Shown: positions 45,059-56,199 of the stretch, piece by piece | Layout of the letters: the number at the start of each line of letters is the position of its first letter | How positions within the stretch are numbered: position 1 is the stretch's first letter | NCBI RefSeq assembly: GCF_029784155.1 | Contig: NC_073692.1 | Location: 240,083,756-240,147,755, forward strand | Reading direction: 5' to 3' | Source of the DNA: Uranotaenia lowii | Taxonomy: Eukaryota; Arthropoda; Insecta; Diptera; Culicidae | Length of the DNA stretch: 64,000 bases | Notes under the pieces: generated by a model | Databases searched by the model: none | Seen by the model: the letters and a program-made list of their open reading frames with translations, nothing else | What the model was told of the DNA's origin: nothing | Made by a program: the position numbers and the translations under genes

Positions 45059-46581
45059 CTGGAGGGAATTGAAGTGGATGGAGAGACAGAGAGGGAGAGA
45101 AAAATCATTCGGGATTAGTATCGTTTTGGGTTTCATCCGGCCCACCGTTGGCCATGGGAATTAAGGTTCCAATTATTCCTCCACTTCCTGGTTTTAATTA
45201 TAACAAAATTTTATCAAATGGAACGGAATCATTAGAACCTTGATGGTTTATTTGTTTCATTTTGTCATATATTCAAGATAAAGTGTTACAGAGCATTTCA
45301 ACTAAAAGCTAAAATCAACATTTTACAGTATGCATGCATTTCAACTTCAAAACGGTGAATAACTTTTAAAAGCAAGATTTAAAAGCAAATAAAAGCGTAG
45401 GAAACCTGGTACAATTAATTAGGAATAAAGATTTTAGTTGTTCAAGAAAAAAGATGACCATCTTTTGATATTTCTTAGTTCGTTGCTTTCTGAACGTGAA
45501 TTTCCTAGAGTGGACTTTTGCATTCGGGATGAGACTTGATAAACGTTTTGTGCGATTATTTATGTATGTATGAATCAAAAACTAACGGTGCTAGTATGTT
45601 GACAGTACACTTCCCGTGAAAATGAACGTGAAAGAAATATATTTTGTCAATAAATCAACAAAGCGACTAAACTAGATTTTGTAACATGGTGGAATCGATT
45701 GGAAATGGTCGAAAGATGAAAATCCAGCTGGTCTTGTTGGTTTAAAACCTCATGAACCTTTAACCACTGATGAACTTTAACGTCCAAAGTGAGAATTGTC
45801 AAGGTTGACAAAGTGCAAATTTAATATTTTTTTCTCCCACATCATAGATTCGAGAAGAGTGCCGTACGGCTGGTTATCTTTAAGTTCATTGATAGTATGA
45901 AAAAGCTGCTACATTTAGCTTTTAAGTACTATAGTACTTAAAATCATTCATCGTATTAGTCCGCATAAAGGATAATCCCTAAGAGTTTGTATTAATAATT
46001 CCTCTTAAGCTTAAGTGAAGTCTAAAAGATTCATTTTAATACTCTTACGTTTTCCAGATCCAAATGAACAGTAAGCTAGGATCATCATGGTTTACATACT
46101 TGTTTTTGTTTGCTTTAAGAAATAAGCTAATATATCCTATAAATTCGTAGAGAAAGCACAACTCACTCTTCTCAGTCCTCGGTCAGGGAGAGTGGGACCA
46201 GGCTGAATAATTGTTCCGGTGAAAGTGGTGTTGGTAGAATTATGGAAGCTCATTTTTCCTCCCTCAAACCATCGCATAGTTCCAAGAGCAAATGTTCCTG
46301 TTATTGTTTTCTATTCTACTCCGGACCCGGAGCAGCAGCAGCAGCAGCCCGAGAGCCAATGGGGGTTGGTAATTTATGAAGTGCATATTTTTTACATGTT
46401 TAGCCATGCTTTCATTCAGTGCTCGTATTAATCCTTCTCAACCACCGTGTGCCACCCGGAAGTTTACGAGCCATACCTTCCGGGTTGATTAGTGGTTAGT
46501 TGGCACTTTCGCTTCCTTTCGATAAATTTTTCTTCCTCTGAACTTTTTTTCCCCTTTCTGCCTTTTCCCAATGGATACGTA
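45059..46581. other. Upstream intron sequence
   Basis: AT-rich. A diverged relative of the AGGTCGC/CACCTCAGG MITE family is visible near 45600-45770 (AACATGGTGGAATCGATTGG). No exon found. Confidence 0.4.
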
Positions 46582-47586
46582 CAGTACCGTTCATAATTGT
46601 ATAGAAATTGGAAGCAAGCGCACTGTCACTTCGACTTTGAACTTCCATAACTTTTTACTCTGATGATATTTTTAGATCAAATTTTTTGCGTTAGATAGAT
46701 CAACTATCACACTATTATATCACAAAATTTGAGCTTTCTCGAGTTTGTGTGGCCTGAGAAACAGTAATTTTACGAAAGTCGGACTTTTTGGACTTTTCTC
46801 ATTCAAACTGCAATATCTCTGAAACTACGCAACATTTTTCATTGAAATTTTGCACAGTGATTGTTGAAATATGAAGCTAGCATGTCTGAAGTTTTCGAAA
46901 AGTTCTATCGATGAGATCAAAAGTTACGCGAGGTGCAATATTTCAGGCATGAACCTTGAATTGCGATTTCTATAGAATTTTGGACGAATGTTTTCATAGG
47001 AAAATCATATCCTCTGTTTAGCAACCAGTTAATCTATTTCAACCGAAAAATCACAACAATATCGCGAGATTCTGATTTCAAAACACAAATGGACCATTTA
47101 TTCCATTTTTTCTTTTCTTCATTGCTTTTGCCAGACATTTTTTGTCTGATTGATGGAAGAAATGATATTGTTCTCATAAATCGTCCAAAATTCTATAGAA
47201 ATCGCATTTCAAGGTTCATGCCTGAAATATTGCACCTCACGTAACTTTTGATCTCATCGATCGAACTTTTCGAAAACTTCAGACATGCTAGCTTCATATT
47301 TCAACAATCACTGTGCAAAATTTCAATAAAAAATGTTGCGTAGTTCCAGAGATATTGCAGTTTGATTGAGAAAAGTCCAAAAAGTCCGATTTTCGTAAAA
47401 TTACTGTTTCTCAGGCCACACAAACTCGAGAAAGCTCAAATTTTGTGATATAATAGTGTGATAGTTGATCTATCTAACGCAAAAAATTTGATCTAAAAAT
47501 ATCATCAGAGTAAAAAGTTATGGAAGTTCAAAGTCGAAGTGACAGTGCGCTTGCTTCCAATTTCTATACAATTATGAACGGTACTG
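46582..47586. mobile_element. Tc1-type foldback element, 1005 bp, ~410-bp near-perfect arms
   Basis: The ends CAGTACCGTTCATAATTGTA are identical and inverted, flanked by TA (46580-46581, 47587-47588). The left arm (46582 to about 46995) and right arm (about 47180-47586) are near-identical reverse complements, with only scattered differences (for example CGCGAGGTGC versus CACGTGAGGTGC). The loop is about 185 bp. CAGT...ACTG ends with TA target fit Tc1/mariner. No transposase frame. If transcribed within the surrounding intron it would form a very long hairpin. Confidence 0.95.
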
Positions 47587-47588
47587 TA

Positions 47589-48057
47589 CCTACTCTGTGG
47601 TTGAGCGAGTGCAGATTTCCTGTTGATTGTGCACGTGCGTGCGGTAAATGGTTTAGCTACTTTAATTATCTCTAAGGATAATAAATTCTATACGGTTTCT
47701 GAATTTATTTTTTCCGTCCAACAAAGAACTTTTTTTTTTACAATTTTCCTTGTGTTTCGTAAATGTTTTTTCAATACTTTGTTGTTACACATTTGAATGA
47801 TATGAAAAACATACCTTACTAGATGGCGGCAAATATTTTTAAATAATTCTGTCAATGGCTTACATAATACATTCTACAAATCTCAAAGGAACAGCGTCCA
47901 CAATATACATGTTTCAAAAAAGTCTGGTATGGTTACCCAATAAGACAAACATTTAAATTCAAATCAATCCACAAATCCATGAATTGTAGGAGTATTTTTA
48001 TGACATGACATTTTGGTTAAAAAAAAAAAAAATACAAAAAAATGAGATGAATTTCTA
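47589..48057. other. AT-rich spacer
   Basis: Nothing supported. Confidence 0.4.
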
Positions 48058-48059
48058 TA

Positions 48060-48743
48060 CACTCAGGCAAATTCTTATTATAATTTTCATAAGATGCATC
48101 TTATGAACCACTTTTTAGAGTGTAAAATAATGTTTCATAAGAGTCTTATGAAATTAAGAAGAAACGGCATTGTGAAAAAATAATGAACACATTCATTCAT
48201 TGCATCAGTTTTTTTTCATCATCTAACAGTACGAAGCAATCGCCAGTTCATATATATATTATAGTTTTGCTTCAATGTTAAATGTAATTGTTATCTCCGG
48301 AATGGTAAGTTCGATTTGGTGTTTTTGGTGTGAACGTTTTATATATGCATTAGTAAACTAAAATACATTATCTATTTACTTTTCAGCAAGCTGGTCGGCA
48401 AAAACGCAAGGTCGAAGATCAAGATGCGGCAAAAAAAACTTTGATCTAGCCGTCTCTTGATGCGCTGCTGATGGTGACCATGAATGATTAAATTTTAAAC
48501 AAATTTGGCAAACAATAAAGTGAATGTTTTCAGCATGAAATATCTAGAATTATTCTTATTAGAAAGTTATTTATTGTTTCCATAAGAATCTCGTATGAAA
48601 AGCAACAACCTCTCATTGCAGTAGGCGTTCATCTTCAGAATTCATTCGCGTCATAAGACAATCTTATGAATTTCATTAATGTTTCTTATGGCGCCACTTC
48701 ATAAGAGAATCTTATGGCATACATAATAGTATTTTTCTGAGTG
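48060..48743 (+). mobile_element. CACTCAG TIR element with mini-gene, copy C
   Basis: 684 bp, TA-flanked (48058-48059, 48744-48745), same ends as copies A and B. The mini-gene keeps its donor GTAAGTTCG, its acceptor TTACTTTTCAG and AACAATAAAG. In exon 2 the frame after the splice reads QAGRQKRKVEDQDAAKKTLI followed by TAG, where copies A and B have a Met codon and GAG. So this copy is closed by substitution. Confidence 0.85.
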
Positions 48744-48745
48744 TA

Positions 48746-51204
48746 CATTTTGCATTTTGAATTTGCAGTATTTTGAAGATTCAATCATGCTTGCTTGTGC
48801 TGCTTTGCACACTCTTTCTATTTGGTGTGAAATTACGTGTGGCTCGAAATCCTACTCAGTGGATAAAATTTAGAACACTAGTTGATTGTTTATATTTAGC
48901 ATTTCCCAGCGGTGGTGAAAATGCCTTTAATTGTTCCGAAATTGGGCACACACTTGATGAAAAAAACGGCAGACTGTAAGATATGCGAAGGACGATACAA
49001 CAGGGCATCTAATGCACAGGTGAAAGCACTTGTGATAAATGAATGGCAAATTATGCCCTTGTGAATAAGACTCTTAAACGGACAGCAAGCAACAGGAAAA
49101 CTCGGTGGTCCCTCGGTAGCAGTTGGTATAAATTGGGTTAGCAGCAAAAGGTTATCAACAGCAGTTGTAAGTATTTTTTAGGTTGGTTTCTGGCTGACAA
49201 CGCAGGTAAATAGCAATTTGAGAGTTTCGGTTCCAATAACTGATTTATAATTCAGCATTCAGAATGGAATACAATAATAAATTTTCTCAAATCTGAACTA
49301 ACAGTTACCGATAATTTTTTTCTTCTACTATCTTTGTGGTTTATTACACAACCTGATAAATTTATGTTTGAATGAAACAAATCGATTTTTTTTTATATAA
49401 GCAGGTAAATTTTTAACCTCAATTCTCCTAAATTATTCGCTGAATGGCTTTCACACAATATATAGATAATATAATTTCTGTTGTCATGAGGCAGAGCCCT
49501 TTAATCACGCAGCTTTTACTAGAATGTTTGTATAACTTTAGATTTAAATTTGTTAAGTGGGAGAATTATTTTTATCACAATGATGAAAGAGACCAAAAGT
49601 TACTGAAGTTGTATTTAAAACACGACCGGAAGGTTAAAGTCTTAAATATCGCTATTACAACCTGAATTTTGTCTATGATCTCAATCTTTCTCCGAATTCT
49701 GATCCAGATATGAATCCTTATGTGGATCCCGATTTGGATCTTGATTCCGATAACCAACCAGATCCCGACTTAGATTAAAATCCTTATCCTGATCCTGACC
49801 AACATTTTAATAATGATCGTGTTTTTTTACAGAGTTTGATCTTGATCTGTACCTGGTTTTTATCCTGATTTTGATTTTCATTTTTACCCTGATTCTGACC
49901 CTGAACTTAATCCTGTTGCAGATTTTGATCCTGATTCTGCATCCAGATTCAAGTCTTGAATTCGCAATGTTGTTGATTTTTAAATTAGTATAAATTTAAG
50001 CCAATGTAAACTGAATTCTGAGAGCAGTTTTGATCTACAAACATGGTTGTGAAAAGTGGTGCAAACTTCGATACTGCTCAGAGCCTGGGGGTTCAGGGAT
50101 TAATCAACAGAAAGGATGACAATCCCATAGAAATTCCAAATTCCAGAAAAATACAGTAAACCTAGTCTAAAGTTTCAATTTGACACTACTGACTTAAAAC
50201 AGCAATTTTTTTGACTCTAGCATTCTGGGCGAAATGTAGAGTTTGGAAGTCCTTGCGACGGTCACCTGAAATTTAATCTGTCGTATCATTTCGTATTGTA
50301 AGTTTGATGGATTTTACCTTTTTTTTTAGAGAAATTTGGACACGTGTAGCATATTTTGAAAATTTTACCATGCAAAATTATTTTCAAGATCTTTGGGCGT
50401 TGTATTTTTTATACAGCACTGTTTCTATTTTAGCCGTATGTGATAGGAATATTGCTATTTTTGCATCACAGCATGCGAAAATACAGCACGTGTTGTAAAA
50501 AAACTTGAAGGCAAAAATGTGTTTGTATGACAAAATATTCAAAATGTGCTAAAAGTTTCCGAATTTGTTCTTAGGAGCTAAAAAAAGTATCTTTCAGACC
50601 TCTAGTGTAGGGTTACCATATACCGCAAAACTAAAAAAAAAATTGAGATCATTAATCTAAAAAGTCAGTCAGTCACCGAATGGTATGCAAAAGAATGTAC
50701 GGTAGAACCTCGCTTACCCGAGGTAGTTGGGGGAGATAAGTGAAACCTCGAATTGAAAGAAATACATTGACAAACCCTATCTTTTTGCTCTAGTATTGCA
50801 TATCATCCAGGCGCATAGCTCGGTTCTTACATGGATTTTATTTTTCTATTTAATCGAAGTTTCTTACAAGTTTAGACTTTAAACTTGCGAAAAACGTCGA
50901 TTTAATAGCTTAACCATATATCGTGATGATAAAACACATTCTTACATGGAATTTGAGGATTTGTGGGGTACTACTACTGTAGAAATTTCGTGTTATCTGA
51001 GGTGGCACCGAGATATTTCAATTCAATCAAAAACTACCAATGTCATGGATATTATGTGACAATTTTCTTTTAAAATATTCTTGTATTATGCCTAAATTTT
51101 GCGCATATTGATTAGGGTTTGCATGCTCAAAGGCGTTTATCGCGTTCACAGTTTACAACGACTAAAAGGCATGTTATTAAAACAAGATGTTAAAGTATTT
51201 GTTG
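48746..51204. other. AT-rich region with weak repeats
   Basis: Contains a GATCCTGAT/GATTCCGAT hexamer-type low-complexity stretch at about 49690-49930 and a dispersed repeat at 50330-50470 shared with 38760-38880. A possible pogo/Tigger-like MITE end (AGAACCTCGCTTACCCGAGGT) lies at about 50703. No gene supported. Confidence 0.4.
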
Positions 51205-51206
51205 TA

Positions 51207-52251
51207 GGGGAGATGGGGGCATAATGGCCACCTTAAGGAAAACGGTTATTTAACCATAGAAAATAGCTATAATATGGAGGTTACATTATTGTTTCGTGTT
51301 GAGACACTTGAAAAGCCTATTCCCTAACGGGCTGAAACGTGAAAAACTAGATGAAAACGTTAAAAAATGCATTTTAAAATTTTTTGCCAAAAGCTGAAAA
51401 CCAACCACTGTGGAGGCATAATGAGAACCCCCCCGGAGGCAGTATGAGCACCATTAATCAGAGCAAGATGTGCGTTTTTGCCGGGGAATCTAGCAGCGAA
51501 TTCAATTCGATGAAGTCAGGTGAGTCGTAGATTCATCAAACAAAGCAATAACAAAATAATCTAGGTCTGTTTGTAGAATACACACAATTCACGCACGCTC
51601 ATACATTAAGTGCGTTGTTCGGAGGATGATGCTACTAGCCGTATAATGTAACAATAAAAAAATCGATCATGAATTGTAAATGGAAAAAAATCACCTCGAA
51701 CAGAAATCTAACTCTAGTCTTTTGATTACTTCTCCGACACCTTACCAATAGGCTAAATCGTCGGATGAATACTAGTCAAGGTGTGGCGCTATAAATCAAT
51801 TTTAATTCGCTGCTAGATTCTACGGCAGAAAATGCTCATTATGCCTCGATAATATGGTGCTCTATATGCCCCTAGTCAACAAATTTAAGTAAAAACGTGT
51901 TTTAAAATTGATAAAAATGAAAAATCAAAAATTTTATGATGGTAAAAATTGAGAAACAATGTGTACATCATGTTGCAGTGCGTACATTATAGATCAAGGT
52001 TATTTTAAGATCATAAGAGCTTATTTCGTGGTGCTCAAAAGTTATAATATTTTCGTAACTTGAGAACCAAGCTAGTTTTTTTTTAAATATCTCTGTAAAG
52101 ATGATAAGGAGATTCCTTTTTTTGTGAAAAATTAATACTATAGGAAGTACGAAACAAATCCTCATGAAAATTTATTTAAGAAAATACGCACTTTCGTAGA
52201 AAAGCGTAGTTCTCATTATGCCTTGGGTGCTCGTTATGCCCTCATCTCCCC
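51207..52251. mobile_element. TA-flanked TIR element (GGGGAGATGGGGGCATAATGG)
   Basis: 1045 bp; ends GGGGAGATGGGGGCATAATG and (inverted) GGGGAGATGAGGGCATAACG; TA at 51205-51206 and 52252-52253. Internal repeats of CATAATGAG / CTCATTATGCC occur near 51417, 51830 and 52212. No coding capacity. Ends resemble those of 29122-30016 (GGGGAGAGTG), suggesting a superfamily. Confidence 0.8.
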
Positions 52252-54181
52252 TAAGCTGAATTCCTTTCGTAGTTTTTGCACAAGAAGTGATACAACTTCA
52301 TAAAATGGAAGAAATACGTTGGTTTTTCTGTTAAAATGTCTATCAACAAAAAAAGACCACATTTGGTAAAAATTTTTAAAATGAAGAATACGCCCATTTC
52401 TCGATCGAAAAAGAATAAATGTACTCTTAAAAGAATATCCCTACTCTAGTGCCCAACCCCGGCTTTAGACGGGGTAAAATGAAGTCAACATAAAAATAAA
52501 TCCAATGATTATTTATACTTACTTTTTTGCTCAGAATGTTTCGAAATTTATTAATCTAAAAACCGATACTAACTGCAACTCAATACTAACTAGAACAACT
52601 GTTCGTCAAGCAGTTGTCAAAAGCAACAGCTATACCCCCCTTTAACCCTTTCCTTCCCATGGTAGCACAGGTGATCCACAACTTTGCACAGCTCGCATTT
52701 GAACTGGGCGCTTTGGATCAACACCATTTTTTCACCGAATGTGTAGATATGAGTGAAGAAACATTGCACGAAATTTGAAGAAAATCGGTTTGCTGGGTTT
52801 TGCTTGGCAGATAAAAAGCTGTAAAAAAGTCGGATTTTTTTCGAATTAAAATCAAGTCTTCATTTGTAGTTCAATAACTTGATAAGTTTTTATAGTTTCC
52901 TTGTTTCTGGCAGCGCTGGTTTTTGATCGACCGTCTTGTTTTATTGTCCCGCAGTTTTATTGAAATATTTACTAGAAATACGTATTTTTTAATCTGTGAT
53001 GAGTTTAAGTGGCGTTATTTAGTGTTCAGTGTGCAAAACCGTACTATGATTTTCTACTTTAAATTGTCCTAAATGTGTTAAAATTGAGTTTTCCTTTGTG
53101 CCGTAACACGTAAAAAAAAAACATACCCCAAGCATTCGTGTAGTGAGCTGTGTATTGAAAGTCACTCCTCTAGGTTGGTGAGTAAAGTGAACTTTCTTTC
53201 TTATTACTTTTCACAACTAACATTCTCAAGAGTATATTGCACAGCAACAAATCGTTGACCAAGCATATATCTCAACCGTATCTGCATGCGTCCACCGTTT
53301 GTCGGTCTATCTGAGTAAAAAAAACTGCCGCTGTTCAACTTCTTGTGGTTCTATCATTTGCTCAGCTGTTAGTAAATCTCGTCGCTGAGCGGTGTAGTAT
53401 TTGGCCAACCTCGGGGCACTTGCAAGTAGTGCGAAAGTGTGTGTCTCTGTTATTAGCGCACTTCAAAGGGTTGTGTTTCTTACACTTGCTAGCTTGTTAG
53501 TCAATCTCGATCGCTAGCGGTGAAGATTAGGCAAACGCAGCCAGCGCACATGAGTAGGTACGAAAGTATTGTTGCTTCCGTCAGTAGCACACATTGTTGG
53601 AACTAGCGTGTGCTGGTTTTAATGGTGACTCGTCACTTGTATTCTTGATAGTCGTACACAGTGCAACATAAACTTGAAAATTGTTCTTTTTGGAAAGCAA
53701 TGATTTTTCTTTTGTTTTAAAATTAGATTTTTATTAGATTTTTTTTTTTTTTTTTTTTTGTGCGTTTAATATTATGTAATCAATTTTTTTTTTTATTTCA
53801 AGCGCTTTAAATTACATTATCTTTAATTTCGTACACACACATTATTTAGGTTTGTCTTTGTCCTTAAAATTTAATTTGAGTTGCGATTTTGACATTGAAC
53901 CCTTTTAAATAACGCTTTTAATTAAATAGTTCTCATCTCCGTACATACATATAATTTAAGATAGCTTAGGGTTTTTTTAATTAAATTTTTGTTCCTCTTT
54001 TCATAACAGTCTTTCCTTTTTAATATTTATTGTGTTGTTTTCTTAAATAATCCTAGTTTTAGTTGTGCATTTATTAAAAATAAATTTATAAGTCTCTTAT
54101 TTCTTAATTTTAATAATTTCTAGCTTTAGTTGTGCGTTTCATCAAACGAGTTAGTTCCTTTTAGCTTTTAATCGTTGTATT

Positions 54182-55279
54182 ATGGCGATGGCGAACATGG
54201 AATGTGATGACGAAGTTATCTGTATAGAGTGTAATAATACTGAAAATAATCTTGATAAAATACTTACTTGTGCATATTGTTTCAAGAGCGTTCATCTTCG
54301 GTGCAAAAATTTGATTGGCAGTGCAGCTCGCAAAATGAAAGCGCAGCAATACTTTTGCGATGCCAACTGTGCATGTATTTACGCCAAAATAATAAGTTTA
54401 CGGAAAGATCATGAAACTATTATCGAAAATATTCATACTAAAATTGAAACGACCGTTTATAATGTGGTTTCACATGAATTGACCTCAATCAAAACAGATA
54501 TGAGATCAGTTACTACTGCGATAGAGGCTTCGCAGGAATTTTTGTCCACGAAATTCGATGAAATTCAGACTGATTTCAAAGACATAAAACTCCGAAACGA
54601 TGCTCTTGAAAAAGAAGTAACTGACCTCAAATCTAAGCATTCAAATCTTTCTAATCAGGTCCTTAAATTAGAATCAAACCTCGACCGATTTAACCGGGAA
54701 GCTGTTTCTAAAAACCTCATGATCTTCGGAATGCCATACAAAAATGGAGAAAATACACAAGAACTTGTACGCAAAACATGTGGCACTTTTGGCTACGAGC
54801 TTAAAACTGAGTCCATTTTAAACGCTGTTAGGTTAATATCCTCGAACAAACCCAATGAAAAGTGTCCACCGATCAAAGTTTTATTAAAAGATACAGTCAT
54901 AAAAGAAGAAATTTTTAGTAAAAAAAAAAATTTTGGGAAACTTGCCTCTTCTTCAATAGATCCTTTATTAGTAGTTGATGGTAAAGCGCTTAACGTCACA
55001 ATAAGGGATGAATTGACGCCCTTATCTATGGAAATTCTAACTGAATTGCGCGAATATCAAGATTTAATTGGAGCCAAATACATCTGGCCCGGAAGAAATG
55101 GTGCCATTCTGGTCAAACAAACAGAAAATTCAAAACCTGATATAATTAAAACTAAACTCGAAATGAATCGTTATATGAGCATGCATGTCACTCAGCAAGG
55201 AAATAACACATCTACGATTCCAAATGAAAGTCCTTCACCCAAACGAAAAAGGAACAATGCTGATCCACGATCAAAATAA
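54182..55279 (+). CDS. LINE ORF1 protein, PHD-like zinc finger and coiled coil
   Basis: 365 residues, intact. A C4HC3 PHD-type pattern lies at residues 14-63 (C14-x2-C17, C30-x2-C33, H38-x2-C41, C59-x3-C63). A long helical, heptad-like segment follows (about 75-170, e.g. DALEKEVTDLKSKHSNLSNQ), then an RRM-like or C-terminal domain region, and a basic tail SPKRKRNN. PHD-bearing ORF1s are known in CR1/L2-group LINEs, where ORF1p multimerises through the coiled coil and binds element RNA. The start chosen (54182) is the first Met; alternatives at codons 3 and 6 exist. ORF2 starts 45 nt after the stop. Confidence 0.85.
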   Translation: MAMANMECDDEVICIECNNTENNLDKILTCAYCFKSVHLRCKNLIGSAARKMKAQQYFCDANCACIYAKIISLRKDHETIIENIHTKIETTVYNVVSHELTSIKTDMRSVTTAIEASQEFLSTKFDEIQTDFKDIKLRNDALEKEVTDLKSKHSNLSNQVLKLESNLDRFNREAVSKNLMIFGMPYKNGENTQELVRKTCGTFGYELKTESILNAVRLISSNKPNEKCPPIKVLLKDTVIKEEIFSKKKNFGKLASSSIDPLLVVDGKALNVTIRDELTPLSMEILTELREYQDLIGAKYIWPGRNGAILVKQTENSKPDIIKTKLEMNRYMSMHVTQQGNNTSTIPNESPSPKRKRNNADPRSK

Positions 55280-55324
55280 GATCTTAAATCTACAACTGTT
55301 TGAAACTTTTATATATTTTATTCA

Positions 55325-56131
55325 ATGGATAGTTTAATTAATAGATACCACGAAAATGTAGAAGATTTTAATTTAAGTAGTTTTAATAATGATTCAAGAT
55401 CCTTTAGAATTTTGCAATGGAATGTACGTAGTATGAATAATTTAGATAAATTTGATTGCATATTACAAACTATTGATCATTTTAATGTTTGTATCGATGT
55501 TATTGTTATTTGTGAAACTTGGCTTGGTAAAGATAACTGTTGTATTTACAACATTCCGGGATATACATCTATTTTCTCTTGCCGTGATCAACCATATGGA
55601 GGCCTAGCTATGTATATAAAAACAAATTTGAATTTTAAAACTACTGAAAATATAACTTTTGATGGCTTTCACCGAATAAGTGTCGAAATCTGTACAAGTG
55701 GTCAAGTAATTTGTGTTCATGGCGTATATAGACCCCCTGCATTTTCGTTTAACAAGTTTTGTGATCAAATTGAATCTCTTCTAACGTCTGTTGCTGATAA
55801 TCACTCCTGCTTTATTGTAGGTGATTTAAACGTTCCTGTGAATCTGGTTAATTTGAATACCGTAGCAAAATATAGATCTATCTTAGAATCTTTTGGATAC
55901 GCTTGTTCAAACACATTTCCTACTAGGCCAACAACTCGGAATATTCTAGATCACGTAATATCGAAGCAAATTGACTTAGATCGATTGAAAAATGATACAA
56001 TCTTTTCTGATGTTAGTGACCATCTACAAATACTCACGTCCTTCAATTTATTAGGTGATAAAAATGTAACAATTCTAAGAAAAGAGATAGTTGACTACGC
56101 TAAACTAAACAGCTTATTTGTGAATTATTAA
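55325..56131 (+). pseudogene. LINE ORF2, endonuclease part (frameshifted from RT)
   Basis: 268 residues with an APE-type endonuclease: RILQWNVRSMNN (QWN motif), VIVICETWLG (catalytic Glu), YGGLAMYIK, VHGVYRPP, FIVGDLNVP (D-x-N), and SDVSDHLQI (SDH motif). All catalytic positions are present. This part nicks genomic DNA to prime reverse transcription. The frame closes at TAA 56129-56131 because of a one-base loss near 56120-56127. The downstream sequence resumes in another frame as LNSIQLPESVDEG and runs into the RT part without further breaks. Confidence 0.85.
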
Positions 56132-56199
56132 ACAGTATTCAACTACCAGAAAGTGTTGATGAAGGCCTACAAGAAATCACATCAACTTACAATCGCTTT

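Noticed and set aside
49660..49950. GATCCTGAT-type direct repeats as a protein-coding array
   Set aside because: Irregular hexamers with stops in all frames; simple-sequence decay is enough.
50700..51030. Possible pogo/Tigger-like MITE
   Set aside because: Only one palindromic end (ACCTCGCTTACCCGAGGT) was convincing; the partner near 51000 is too degraded to delimit.
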